Virus record (IMG/VR): IMGVR_UViG_3300047551_001131
Coordinates: 1 to 41,153 of that record
Origin: a virus
Length of the DNA stretch: 41,153 bases
Strand: one strand, 5' to 3'
This document shows, in pieces, positions 13,045 through 20,520 of the stretch (the first letter of the stretch is position 1; every line of letters starts with the position of its first letter). The notes beneath the pieces are model-generated. The model was not told the origin of the DNA, did no database searches, and worked only from the letters and a program-made list of their open reading frames with translations. Made by a program: the position numbers and the translations under genes.

Positions 13045-13070
13045 CGCCCCTATGAGCCCCGCTAGGGGCG
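13045..13070. other. Hairpin in the control region
   Basis: CGCCCCTA (13045-13052) and TAGGGGCG (13063-13070) form a perfect 8-bp stem with a 10-base loop; an alternative GCCCC/GGGGC stem lies within it (13056-13060 with 13065-13069). No T-tract follows on either strand, so terminator function is unsupported. It could be a protein site or structured RNA. Confidence 0.45.
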
Positions 13071-13257
13071 GGGGGAATGCCAAGGTAGCCAAGAGGGGGT
13101 TACCACGCTCAGAATGGCGGAAAAGTGCCTCTGCGGGGGTTTCCGATTTGTCAAGGGGTTTCTCCATTTGTCTCACCAGACGCAACAGCACTGGTCTGAA
13201 ATAGATCATCTGTTCTGTCGTGCGTGTGTTGGCAGTCGCGGGGGGTAGACTGCTAAC

Positions 13258-13274
13258 TGGCACAGGTTGTGCCA
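13258..13274. promoter_or_regulatory. 17-bp operator-like dyad O1
   Basis: TGGCACA-GGT-TGTGCCA is a perfect 7-bp inverted repeat with a 3-bp spacer. Two imperfect copies with the same geometry lie at 13334 and 13461, so it is probably a binding site for a dimeric regulator. No gene for such a regulator was recognised in the window. Confidence 0.6.
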
Positions 13275-13284
13275 AGGGTAGGAC

Positions 13285-13416
13285 AAGGCTGCCTGTCGTC
13301 GGTGGTCAAGCCTGCCTGTCTGGTCACGAGGGGTGACACGGTCTGTGCCATAGGGGTAACGCCCCCCCTCCCCTCCCCGACAACCCAGCCTGTCCTGTCT
13401 GACAAGCCTGCCTGTC
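13285..13416. repeat. Three 13-bp direct repeats (iteron-like)
   Basis: AAGGCTGCCTGTC (13285-13297), AAGCCTGCCTGTC (13308-13320) and AAGCCTGCCTGTC (13404-13416) are in direct orientation; copies one and three share a leading AC. They interleave with the operator-like dyads and lie about 230 bp from an AT-rich patch, an arrangement seen at iteron-type origins. An origin-binding protein is not recognised, so the role is inferred. Confidence 0.5.
13334..13350. promoter_or_regulatory. 17-bp operator-like dyad O2
   Basis: TGACACG-GTC-TGTGCCA has the same geometry as O1 with two arm mismatches. Its right arm is identical to that of O1. It lies 76 bp after O1. Confidence 0.5.
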
Positions 13417-13460
13417 CTATTGTTACAGTCAGATACTGGGGGGGAGTATGTACTGGTCAG

Positions 13461-13477
13461 TGGCACAAATTGTGTCA
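13461..13477. promoter_or_regulatory. 17-bp operator-like dyad O3
   Basis: TGGCACA-AAT-TGTGTCA has one mismatch between arms and a left arm identical to O1. A weak plus-strand -10-like TATGTA lies just upstream (13447-13452), so the dyad could cover a start site, but that promoter has no good -35 element. Confidence 0.55.
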
Positions 13478-13775
13478 GCCCCCTCCCCCGCCAGCATTTT
13501 GAGCGTAATTTCTGTAGAGTGGAGGAATGCCCCACCGCAACGGACACCCCCTTTGATAACCCGCGGACGGCCAATCCCTTGAAAAGGGCGACCTGGTTTA
13601 CCTGTTAAAGTCGACTTGTCAAGCTGATCCCCTCGTGACTCAAAGATTAAGAAAAATAAATAATGCAACTTTGTGCAAAAACCCCCTGTTTTCCTGGTTA
13701 TATGGGGGGAGACAAGAGGGGGGCAAGATCCAGTGACCCTTCTAGAACGGTCTTAAACTTAAGTACACTGGATCT

Positions 13776-13793
13776 CCTGGCCGCTAGGCCAGG
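13776..13793 (+). promoter_or_regulatory. Leader hairpin before the first rightward gene
   Basis: CCTGGCC-GCTA-GGCCAGG is a perfect 7-bp stem with a tetraloop, 30 bases before the ATG at 13824. AGGAGA at 13810-13815 is the ribosome binding site. With no T-run after the stem it is more likely an mRNA 5' structure than a terminator. A palindrome CTTAA-AC-TTAAG (13752-13763) lies just upstream. Confidence 0.5.
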
Positions 13794-13823
13794 TTAAGTA
13801 TAGGGGTACAGGAGAAATTTAAA

Positions 13824-14288
13824 ATGGCAGAGGATAAGGGCTACGGCTCAGGGAAGCCACGGTCAGCAGCTAACTCGCGAGCACGACAGCGCGTCGCTGC
13901 AAAGCGATACAGCAAGGGCAAGAAGAACCCAGAGTTCAACCTAGTTTCAATTAAGAAGGACCTCAAGAAGAGGTCCTGGGATCCAACTGGATTCGCTGGT
14001 GTTGGGGTTGGGACGATGGCCCGCGCAGCAACATCCCTCCTGAAGGCTGGTTCAAAGGTTGCCTCTCGTGGCGTCCTTGAGCGAGCAAGCGCAAAGGTTC
14101 AGGGTGGAATCGTAGGAAAGCTATACGCACAGCAGAAGGCATCTACGCCAGCTGGGGCACGCGGACCTAAGCTAACCGACAAGTTCTATGCCGATCAAAT
14201 CAAGACAGGGCAGTACCTGAAGGCGCGATCAGCAGTTAATATGGCCAAGTCGCGAGCTCCAAAGCTCCCAGTTAAGCGAGGCCGCTAA
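13824..14288 (+). CDS. Basic hypothetical protein
   Basis: A 154-residue, strongly basic protein with many Lys, Arg and Ser residues and an Ala/Gly-rich centre (FAGVGVGTMARAATSLLKAGSK). It may bind DNA or be a small virion protein; no domain was recognised. Its first residues MAEDKGY resemble MAEDRGY of the basic protein at 19022, hinting at a shared leader or paralogy. It is the first rightward gene after the control region. Confidence 0.6.
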   Translation: MAEDKGYGSGKPRSAANSRARQRVAAKRYSKGKKNPEFNLVSIKKDLKKRSWDPTGFAGVGVGTMARAATSLLKAGSKVASRGVLERASAKVQGGIVGKLYAQQKASTPAGARGPKLTDKFYADQIKTGQYLKARSAVNMAKSRAPKLPVKRGR

Positions 14289-14321
14289 AAGTTACAAAAC
14301 GACCGTTTGAGTGGGGGTAGT

Positions 14322-14714
14322 ATGCATCCAAAGAAGCTTAATGACTACCTCACGCGGGCCAAGAGCATCCTCAATCTGAGCCACTGGGAGATCAAGATCT
14401 CTACAGATTCGCCTCCTGATGACGCTTGGGCCGATGTTGAGGTGTCTCAAAATTTATATGCAGCTACCATCAGGTTCTCTCCTACTCTTTGGAAGGAGAA
14501 ACCAGAGGAAATTAGGCGGGTCATCGCTCACGAGCTCATCCATTGCCACTATGCTGGCGTAGAGAGGCTCGTAGAGACCCTGGAAAAGACCCTCGGATCA
14601 CAGACCTACGAGATTGTGTCAAGTATTTGGGACGTTGAGTCCGAACGGGGAGCAGATTCGCTCTCAACAGTGGTTGCAGAGCTCCTGCCGTTGCCAACAT
14701 TTGGAGAAAGATAA
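14322..14714 (+). CDS. SprT-like zinc metallopeptidase
   Basis: A 130-residue protein with [10 protein letters not shown] at 70-79: the HExxH zinc motif preceded by a helix (PEEIRRVIA), as in SprT/Spartan-type proteases. The N-terminal part ([24 protein letters not shown]) matches the beta segment that precedes the catalytic helix. The ATG at 14322 follows GGGGG about five bases upstream; a TTG at 14307 is possible but poorly placed. In phages such proteins may process virion or DNA-bound proteins; the substrate is unknown. Confidence 0.75.
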   Translation: MHPKKLNDYLTRAKSILNLSHWEIKISTDSPPDDAWADVEVSQNLYAATIRFSPTLWKEKPEEIRRVIAHELIHCHYAGVERLVETLEKTLGSQTYEIVSSIWDVESERGADSLSTVVAELLPLPTFGER

Positions 14715-14857
14715 TGCCTCTTAAGAAGGGTTCATCACAAAAGGTCGTATCAGCCAACATCCGCAAGGAACTGAAGGCTGGCAAGCCGCGTAAGCAGGCT
14801 ATTGCCATCGCCCTCTCTGCTGCTGGTAAGTCAAAGAAGAAGAAAGGGTCACGATAA
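14714..14857 (+). CDS. Small basic phage protein (47 aa)
   Basis: The ATG overlaps the preceding stop. The peptide ([47 protein letters not shown]) matches a widespread small phage family of the form KKGxS..V.S.NI...GKP.KQA.AIAL..AGKS. Highly basic and short; function unknown, possibly nucleic acid or virion associated. Confidence 0.7.
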   Translation: MPLKKGSSQKVVSANIRKELKAGKPRKQAIAIALSAAGKSKKKKGSR

Positions 14858-15003
14858 TGCCAATGGTCGAAGGGAAGAAGTTCCCATACACGAAGAAGGG
14901 TATCGCCGCTGCCAAGAAGGCCCAGAAGAAACACGAAAAGTCTGAGGGCAAAATGGAGCGCGAGATTGAATACGGAAAAAAGAAGGGCAAGCGTGCCAAG
15001 TAG
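14857..15003 (+). CDS. Small basic protein (48 aa)
   Basis: The ATG overlaps the previous stop (TAATG). The peptide begins [20 protein letters not shown] and continues KAQKKHEKSEGKMEREIEYG with a KKKGKRAK end. The FPYTKKGIAAAKKA motif is common in small structural-region proteins of tailed phages. Very basic; function unknown. Confidence 0.68.
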   Translation: MPMVEGKKFPYTKKGIAAAKKAQKKHEKSEGKMEREIEYGKKKGKRAK

Positions 15004-15157
15004 GCCAGGTCTCTACGCTAACATCCACGCCAAGCGCAAGCGGATCGCCGCTGGCTCTGGCGAGAAGATGCGTAAGGTAGGTAGTAAGGGAGCTCCCACC
15101 GCTAAAGCGTTTAAGGAGTCTGCCAAGACGGCCAAGAAGGGCAAGCGTGGCGCGTAA
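14993..15157 (+). CDS. Small basic phage protein (54 aa)
   Basis: Starts at GTG 14993 inside the previous gene. RPGLYANIHAKRKRIAAGSG, EKMRKVGSKGAPTAKAFKES and AKTAKKGKRGA match a conserved small phage family (LYANI.AKRKRI..GSGEKMRKPG.KGAPT). Presumed nucleic-acid-binding or virion component; no biochemical role is known to me. Confidence 0.7.
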   Translation: MPSRPGLYANIHAKRKRIAAGSGEKMRKVGSKGAPTAKAFKESAKTAKKGKRGA

Positions 15158-15371
15158 CTACCGCAAAGAGTACGACGAGTACCACGGCACGGACGAACAG
15201 AAGAAGAACCGTGCCTCCCGTAATGCCGCACGCCGAGACGCCGTCAAGAAGCACGGCAAGGCCAAGCTGAGGGGCAAAGAGGTTGACCATAAGGACGGCA
15301 ACCCTAAGAATAACGGCAAGAAAAACCTACAAATCATTAGTCGGTCGGACAATAGGAAAAAGGGTGGATAA
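15147..15371 (+). CDS. Short HNH-like endonuclease
   Basis: A 74-residue protein from GTG at 15147. GKEVDHKDGNPKNNGKKNLQ (43-62) followed by IISRSDNRKK is the beta-beta-alpha metal core of HNH nucleases (DHxDGNxxNN..NLxxxSxxxN). The N-terminal part is a lysine/arginine-rich helix. Similar short HNH proteins may act in packaging or as homing nucleases; there is no intron or intein evidence here. Confidence 0.72.
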   Translation: MARNYRKEYDEYHGTDEQKKNRASRNAARRDAVKKHGKAKLRGKEVDHKDGNPKNNGKKNLQIISRSDNRKKGG

Positions 15372-17707
15372 TGGCAACATTTAAGTTCGGTCGAGCGATT
15401 GACATCCACTGGAATGGATATGACATCCAGGGTCCAGCGGATACAGTCTTCTCTATTCCAGATCAGCTTTACGAGGAGTTTGATGCCGACATCTCTCCAG
15501 TAGAGCCTACCCTCCAATGGATCGATACGAACGAGTTCCAGACTCTTTCTAGCAGCGTCTCGGTCACGACACTTCAATCAACCTTCCCGATTGCGCTCGC
15601 AACCACAACGTCTGGAAAGATCATCTCCATCTCATCGTCCACCAACCCAGCAGGGTACACGATGGTGGCAGATGGAACTGGTGGAGTCATCTTCCAGGCT
15701 GGATCTACTGGCGCACTAACTTCCGTTGTCGGCGTATCCCCAATCAGTTCCATCGTATCTGGCAACACCGCCTCGGTCAGCATTGATCAGGCTCTTCTCT
15801 CCGTTGCCGACGCATCTACTGCGACAACATTGCGGACATACGTCAAGAACTCATCTGGGTCAACGATTACCAAGGGTTCTGTTGTTTATGTAACTGGAGC
15901 AGATGGAACTAACGCCCTGATTGACCTTGCAACAGCATCAACAGAGGCTGGATCATCTAAGGTTCTTGGAATTGCTGCCAGCACAATGACGAACAATGCC
16001 TTCGGATACGTCATTGAAAACGGACAGCTCTCGAATATTGATACCTCAGCGGCAACTGCTGGATCTTCTGTTTGGCTTGGGAATACCCTGGGATCATACG
16101 TCTTTAATTCGCCACCAGCAGAGCCAAGCAACAGCGTTTACCTTGGTGTCGTTACCAAGGCAAATGCCAGCACGGGCGAAGTACTGGTCAAGGTCCAGAA
16201 CGGGTACGAGCTTGACGAACTCCACGACGTGTACGTTGGCGGTGTTAGCACGGCCCTGCCACTTGTCTATAACAGCACATCTTCTGGCTGGATCGCCCAG
16301 GCGCTGACCTCGGTCGGAATCGCAGACAATGCCATCGTTGGCTCAAAGATTATTGACGGCGCGGTTACTTCTGGAAAGATTGCGGACGGATCGGTCACAT
16401 CTGCCAAGATTGCCGCTGGCGCGGTTGGTTCCGCTGCCCTTGGGACTGGTGCAGTTGTTTCTGCATCTATCGCTACTGGAGCAGTCAATTCTTCAATACT
16501 TGCAGACAATGCTGTCGTTGCCGCCAAGATCAACGCTGGTTCGGTCGGTACGGCAAAGATCGACTCTGGTGCAGCAACAAGCGGACAGGTTCTTACTGCA
16601 AATGGCTCTGGCGGGGCATCGTTTAGCACCACATCTGTTTCTGGAACAATCGTAACTGAAACACTTACTGGAACGGGAACTTGGACTGTCCCATCTGGTG
16701 TCAAGTATTTTGATCTGGTTGTAATCGGCGGAGGCGGTGGCGGAGGATCTGGTGGTTTGATTCTATCGTCTGCTGCAACAACCATTGCAAATGGAGGAAA
16801 TAGCGGTAGCACGCCTGGCTCGTTGTTTATCCCATACTACCCAGTTGGATCATCCACATCATTTTCATATTCTGTTGCAACTGGCGGGGCTGGGGGAGCA
16901 TCGGTATCGGCAACGAAGGCTGCTGGCGTGACATATGCTCAAATTCTTACAACTGGCAATTCTGGAAGTGCCGCAAGTGGGGCAACGACCTTTGGATCCA
17001 GGATATCAGTTGGTGCTGGTGCTGGCGGGGTAGGCGGAGGAGCGTATGCGGCAGCAACTGGAACAGCGCAATCTGCCAACGCGGCAACTGCTAGTACGAC
17101 TGCATTTCTTTCTTATAATGCAATTACAGCAACAGTAGGCAGCGGACAAATAGGACAAACAGACGGCGGCACTGCAAACAACGCGGTAAACGCTACCCTT
17201 ACTCAATATCCAAGCCTAACAATTAGTAACACAGCAGTATTTCCACTGGTTCCAACAATCGGTTTGCTTGGAGATCAATCAGTTGCGGCTCAATCTGGAT
17301 CTGTGACAATTTCTGGACCAGGAACGTTTGTGACGGCTGTTGGCGTTGGCGCAAGTTACGACACCACTACTCCTGGGGTATTTGGTCGCGGGGCTGGTGG
17401 TGCTTCTGCCATTGCAAAAAATGCTGCTGCCGCTGGAAATGGTGAAACAGGAGAGGCGCAATCAGGATGTTCTGGAGGGGCAGTCGCCGTTAGGATTTCA
17501 AGCGGGGCAACGACGGCAACATCGATTACGGCAACTGCTGGATCTGGAACCAGTGCAGTTGGCTATGGGGCATCTGGTGCTGGTGGTTCTGGAACGGCAT
17601 TCTCGTATGCATCAACAACGCTTGCAACGGATTCAAGTTATACTGCTTCATCTGGTGCTGGTGGAAATGGATCAAATGGGGTAATTGTGATTAGGTATAT
17701 AAAATGA
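15371..17707 (+). CDS. Tail fibre / receptor-binding-type protein with glycine-rich C-terminus
   Basis: A 778-residue, Ser/Thr/Ala/Gly-rich protein. Residues 1-60 (MATFKFGRAIDIHWNGYDIQ ...) may attach to the virion. Residues about 322-405 contain roughly eight 10-residue repeats of the form IxxGAVxSxK, typical of fibre shafts. From about 430, GTGTWTVPSGVKYFDLVVIG leads into a Gly-rich domain with GGGGGGGSGG and ends GAGGNGSNGVIVIRYIK, the pattern of phage Gly-rich adhesin tips. GC is lower than in neighbouring genes, consistent with exchange of host-range modules. The downstream 81-residue gene overlaps its stop (ATGA). Confidence 0.8.
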   Translation: MATFKFGRAIDIHWNGYDIQGPADTVFSIPDQLYEEFDADISPVEPTLQWIDTNEFQTLSSSVSVTTLQSTFPIALATTTSGKIISISSSTNPAGYTMVADGTGGVIFQAGSTGALTSVVGVSPISSIVSGNTASVSIDQALLSVADASTATTLRTYVKNSSGSTITKGSVVYVTGADGTNALIDLATASTEAGSSKVLGIAASTMTNNAFGYVIENGQLSNIDTSAATAGSSVWLGNTLGSYVFNSPPAEPSNSVYLGVVTKANASTGEVLVKVQNGYELDELHDVYVGGVSTALPLVYNSTSSGWIAQALTSVGIADNAIVGSKIIDGAVTSGKIADGSVTSAKIAAGAVGSAALGTGAVVSASIATGAVNSSILADNAVVAAKINAGSVGTAKIDSGAATSGQVLTANGSGGASFSTTSVSGTIVTETLTGTGTWTVPSGVKYFDLVVIGGGGGGGSGGLILSSAATTIANGGNSGSTPGSLFIPYYPVGSSTSFSYSVATGGAGGASVSATKAAGVTYAQILTTGNSGSAASGATTFGSRISVGAGAGGVGGGAYAAATGTAQSANAATASTTAFLSYNAITATVGSGQIGQTDGGTANNAVNATLTQYPSLTISNTAVFPLVPTIGLLGDQSVAAQSGSVTISGPGTFVTAVGVGASYDTTTPGVFGRGAGGASAIAKNAAAAGNGETGEAQSGCSGGAVAVRISSGATTATSITATAGSGTSAVGYGASGAGGSGTAFSYASTTLATDSSYTASSGAGGNGSNGVIVIRYIK

Positions 17708-17949
17708 AGAAATACGCATTCTATAGTAGTGATAATGTTGTTAAACAAACAATTATTGCAGACTTAGATGTAGATACACTTGCTGCACTTATGTCTGATT
17801 ATGAAACTCTATTTGGGGTTGTTGGAGTTCAAGAGTACGAAGAAAACGACGACATCCAAATTGGATGGTCCGTTGAGACTCATTCACCAGTAGAGGTCAT
17901 CCAAGAGCAGACTGATCCTATCGTTATACAAGAAGAGGCTGCCGAATGA
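17704..17949 (+). CDS. Small acidic protein following the tail fibre
   Basis: An 81-residue acidic protein (MKKYAFYSSDNVVKQTIIAD, ENDDIQIGWSVETHSPVEV, then a Glu-rich tail). Small genes directly after fibres are sometimes fibre chaperones or tip proteins, but there is no domain evidence. It overlaps the fibre stop and the next start, and shares the fibre's AT-rich codon use. Confidence 0.55.
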   Translation: MKKYAFYSSDNVVKQTIIADLDVDTLAALMSDYETLFGVVGVQEYEENDDIQIGWSVETHSPVEVIQEQTDPIVIQEEAAE

Positions 17950-18419
17950 CCGAACTGGCTCCAGTCCTCACTGGATGCCACGTCTGCCGAAGCCCGCTTG
18001 TTGAGACCATCAACAAGAAGATGCGCGATGGTGTACCTGACCTAAAGATCTCAGAGTGGCTCGCAGAAAACGCCCAATACATCAGCCGAATCACACTCGG
18101 TAAGCACAAGCGTGAACATCTGACCGAGCCACACGAGCGTCTTCGACAGAACGCCATCAACGTGATGAAGAAGCAGGCAAAGACCATCAAGGCAACAGGC
18201 GACCTCGCTGGCCTTGTCCGAGACTACGTTCACTCCGCAGTGGAGGAGGGGCTAATGACCCCCACACTGGCAGAGGGGCTACGGGCGCAGGAGATGATTG
18301 ACCGCCGACAGGAGAAGGGCGCAGATCGTGAGATCGCCCTCACCCTTGCAGGCATCCTCGGCGGCGGAGCAACCTACGCGGTTCTGGAAGCCAAAGAGGT
18401 TAAGGAAATTGAAGGATAA
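17946..18419 (+). CDS. Zinc/HTH protein, candidate small terminase subunit
   Basis: A 157-residue protein. CHVCRSP (11-17) is a metal knuckle; PDLKISEWLAENAQYISRIT followed by LGKHKREHL forms a helix-turn-helix with a conserved His. A long helix and a C-terminal Ala/Gly-rich segment (LTLAGILGGGATYAVLEAKEV) could mediate oligomerisation. Short HTH proteins upstream of the large terminase often recognise packaging sites, but here about 3 kb separate them, so the role is only a candidate; a transcription factor is the alternative. Confidence 0.45.
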   Translation: MTELAPVLTGCHVCRSPLVETINKKMRDGVPDLKISEWLAENAQYISRITLGKHKREHLTEPHERLRQNAINVMKKQAKTIKATGDLAGLVRDYVHSAVEEGLMTPTLAEGLRAQEMIDRRQEKGADREIALTLAGILGGGATYAVLEAKEVKEIEG

Positions 18420-18442
18420 CGAAGAAGTTCTGGAGGAATGTG

Positions 18443-19012
18443 GTGCCTAGGCTAAAGATCCGCTCGCAACTCCCCCTCATTGAGAAGGGTGGCGTGCTTG
18501 ACGACTGTGGACCGTCTTCGTGCGCAGCCGCATCTTCGTGGGTTCTCGGTAAGGAGATTACCGCTAGGGAGGGTGTAGCAGCCAAGGAGAAGGCAACGGG
18601 ACGAAAGGATAAGCCTGGTGTTGCAGACAATGCCACTGACCTCTCCGAGATCATCAAGACCTGCAAGGTCCTCGGCGCAAACGGTCGATGGGCGCGGGAC
18701 TGGGACGATGTGGTCAAGAGCCTCAAGGCTGGTGCTGCGGTCGTCATCAACGTCCAGGCTGCTCGGTTCTACCCGCCACAGGCAATCAGCGCGTGGCACA
18801 AGCGGTTCGTCGGTCGGCACGCTGGCGCAACCTATGGCCATATGGTCGCAGCAGTCTGGGACAAGGAGTTCGGGTTCCAGTTTGCTGACCCAACATTCTC
18901 AGGTCTCAAGGCAGAGAAGTATGCCTGCATCGTCACAGAGAAGGAATTGAAGGCAATCGCCTCAAGTAAGGGTGAGGCTCCGTACAAGCGGTGCGTCATC
19001 ATCAAGAAGTAG
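18443..19012 (+). CDS. Papain-like (C39-type) cysteine peptidase, probable endolysin
   Basis: A 189-residue protein. GGVLDDCGPSSCAAASSWVL (16-35) carries the catalytic Cys (C22 in DCGP), GATYGHMVAAVW supplies the His (H133), and QFADP the Asp (D149), the order of C39-like peptidases. Such domains occur in phage endolysins that cut peptidoglycan cross-links. No separate wall-binding domain is visible. The GTG at 18443 sits six bases after GGAGG. A holin-like gene lies 315 bases downstream, supporting a lysis role; virion-protein processing is the alternative. Confidence 0.65.
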   Translation: MPRLKIRSQLPLIEKGGVLDDCGPSSCAAASSWVLGKEITAREGVAAKEKATGRKDKPGVADNATDLSEIIKTCKVLGANGRWARDWDDVVKSLKAGAAVVINVQAARFYPPQAISAWHKRFVGRHAGATYGHMVAAVWDKEFGFQFADPTFSGLKAEKYACIVTEKELKAIASSKGEAPYKRCVIIKK

Positions 19013-19021
19013 GAGATAGAA

Positions 19022-19327
19022 ATGGCAGAAGATCGCGGGTACACAGTAGTAAAGAAGAAAAAGTCCAATACTGGAACTTCAAAAGAAAAAACTACCTCAA
19101 AGATTAAGTATAACTCTAAGGGAAAGCCAGTTTACGCAACTTCAACCGTTAAGGGATATGATTACGAATCTGGTAGAAAGTTTGGTCCTAGAGCTGCTGG
19201 AACGATGCTTGGCGGTGGAAAGTATATGCCAAAGGGTGGAGTTGTTGGACCAAAGACAGCAAAACTAACACCTAAGGCTAGGGCAAAGGCGCTTGCAGAT
19301 GCACGATACCGAAGGATGGTAAAGTAA
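19022..19327 (+). CDS. Basic hypothetical protein
   Basis: A 101-residue Lys/Gly-rich protein (SKGKPVYATSTVKGYDYESG, GGGKYMPKGGVVGPKTAKLT). It lies between the lysis peptidase and the holin. The N-terminal MAEDRGY recalls MAEDKGY at 13824. No domain was recognised; it could be a DNA-binding virion protein. Confidence 0.55.
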   Translation: MAEDRGYTVVKKKKSNTGTSKEKTTSKIKYNSKGKPVYATSTVKGYDYESGRKFGPRAAGTMLGGGKYMPKGGVVGPKTAKLTPKARAKALADARYRRMVK

Positions 19328-19533
19328 TGAGCAAGTCTACTCAGGCAATCATCGCGTCGTGGGGTCGTTCATTCCTCGCCGCCTGCCTTGCGCAGTTCAT
19401 CGCCCTCGGTGGCGGTGCGTTTGACTTCGGAGCTGACGGATGGAAGTCCGTCCTATCTGCTGGCATCGCTGCCGTTGTCCCAGTCATCATCCGCTGGTTG
19501 AACCCAGAGGACAAGGCGTTTGGGTCAAAGTAA
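19327..19533 (+). CDS. Holin-like membrane protein
   Basis: A 68-residue protein with two hydrophobic segments (SFLAACLAQFIALGGGAF and VLSAGIAAVVPVIIRWL) and the ending RWLNPEDKAFGSK. The WGRSFLAA...AGIAAV.PV..RWLNP.D.AFG pattern fits the r1t-type phage holins, which form membrane lesions that release the endolysin. It overlaps the previous stop and follows the C39-like peptidase. Confidence 0.72.
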   Translation: MSKSTQAIIASWGRSFLAACLAQFIALGGGAFDFGADGWKSVLSAGIAAVVPVIIRWLNPEDKAFGSK

Positions 19534-19534
19534 G

Positions 19535-20017
19535 ATGGCAAAGAAGAAGGTTGGACGATACGCCGCGCAGGGCAAAGACAAGGCAGTTGGACAGACTGGT
19601 TGGGACTCTGTTGCCCGCGATGACCTACGAGATGCAGTAAAGAGCAGCCTTCGCGGGTTTGACGTTACCGTTCAGGTAAAGCCTGGTGCGGCAAGGAAGA
19701 ACCGCGCATCAATCGCAAGGGCTCGATCTGCTGGTGTCAACGTTATCGTAAAGAAGGGTCAGCAGTTCTACAGTGCTGCTGGTGCGAGAGATGCAAGTAC
19801 TGGTCTGCGTATTGGATATACGCCTGGTACATCTGCAAGGGCGCAACGAGCCGTTGCCCAGGGTGCTGCAATCTCCAAGCGATTCGCTGGATACAAGCCA
19901 CGACTTGAGGCGGCACGAAAGGCAAACCCAGACGCAAGCAAGGTCAGCATTGAGATGACCAAGGAAGAGAAGAAGACGCTTAAGAACTTTTACCGCAAGG
20001 GCAAGTACAAGGGCTGA
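19535..20017 (+). CDS. Basic hypothetical protein
   Basis: A 160-residue basic protein (MAKKKVGRYAAQGKDKAVGQ; RGFDVTVQVKPGAARKNRAS; ISKRFAGYKPRLEAARKANP). The ATG at 19535 is two bases after the holin stop. The lysine/arginine pattern suggests nucleic-acid binding. No family was recognised. Confidence 0.58.
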   Translation: MAKKKVGRYAAQGKDKAVGQTGWDSVARDDLRDAVKSSLRGFDVTVQVKPGAARKNRASIARARSAGVNVIVKKGQQFYSAAGARDASTGLRIGYTPGTSARAQRAVAQGAAISKRFAGYKPRLEAARKANPDASKVSIEMTKEEKKTLKNFYRKGKYKG

Positions 20018-20520
20018 TGAGTTCCTGGGTCTACGTGGGTGGAACCTTTGACCTGTTCCACTACGGACACGCAAACTTCCTCAAGCGGTGCCGTGAGTAC
20101 GGCAAGGTCATCGTCGCGCTAAACACCGACGACTTCACCAAGCGGTACAAGCGAGAGCCGATCCTCTCACTCGGTGAGCGCATCGAGTCGCTAGAGGCCT
20201 GCCGATGGGTGGACGATGTGACGGTCAACATCGGTGATGAGAACAGCGGCGAGACCATTGACTCAATCAGAGATAAAGAGATTGCCTACATTGCACACGG
20301 GTCGGACTGGCAGGGGGACGATCTCCTCAGGCAACTTGGCATCAACCAAGAATGGCTAGATGCTAGAAACATCAAGATGCTCTATATCCCGTATACACAA
20401 GGCGTATCAACCACAGACATCATAGGGAGAATCCGTGGCGACGTTCACAGCAGTTGTGACTGCTCACGACAGCGAAGTAGGGATGATTCGGACGGTTGCT
20501 GCGCTTCTTGCGCAAAGTAG
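20017..20520 (+). CDS. Cytidylyltransferase-like nucleotidyltransferase (TagD-like)
   Basis: A 167-residue HxGH-type transferase. GGTFDLFHYGHANFLKRC (8-25) contains HYGH, HGSDW lies near residue 93, and YTQGVSTTDIIGRI near 127-140 matches the RTxGISTTDII motif of glycerol-3-phosphate cytidylyltransferase. These enzymes activate a phosphorylated polyol or sugar with CTP. The last 28 residues overlap the next gene and look unselected. Its neighbour is a glycosyltransferase, suggesting an activated-sugar or polyol step before transfer. Confidence 0.82.
   Translation: MSSWVYVGGTFDLFHYGHANFLKRCREYGKVIVALNTDDFTKRYKREPILSLGERIESLEACRWVDDVTVNIGDENSGETIDSIRDKEIAYIAHGSDWQGDDLLRQLGINQEWLDARNIKMLYIPYTQGVSTTDIIGRIRGDVHSSCDCSRQRSRDDSDGCCASCAK

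Larger units (their letters stand above)
12771..13823. other. Non-coding control region, candidate replication origin
   Basis: About 1 kb without a convincing gene; open frames here on either strand lack ribosome binding sites and have low-complexity translations. It holds a minus-strand promoter, a GGTCA-GT-TGACC dyad (12852-12863), a hairpin at 13045-13070, three 17-bp dyads, three 13-bp direct repeats, a C-run tract at 13361-13379 that could form a G-quadruplex on the minus strand, an AT-rich patch (about 13645-13680) and a hairpin before the first rightward gene. A weaker minus-strand promoter candidate is TTGACA (13622-13617) with TAAACC (13600-13595). It separates the divergent early-type and structural transcription units. 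Confidence 0.55.

Noticed and set aside
13039-13668. Several open frames in the control region on both strands
   Set aside because: No ribosome binding sites, mutually overlapping, and translations without domain-like composition; the stretch is filled with repeats and dyads instead.
20012-20030. CTGATGAG at the start of the TagD-like gene
   Set aside because: No GAAA or paired stems in the required order; it is simply the TGATG stop/start overlap.
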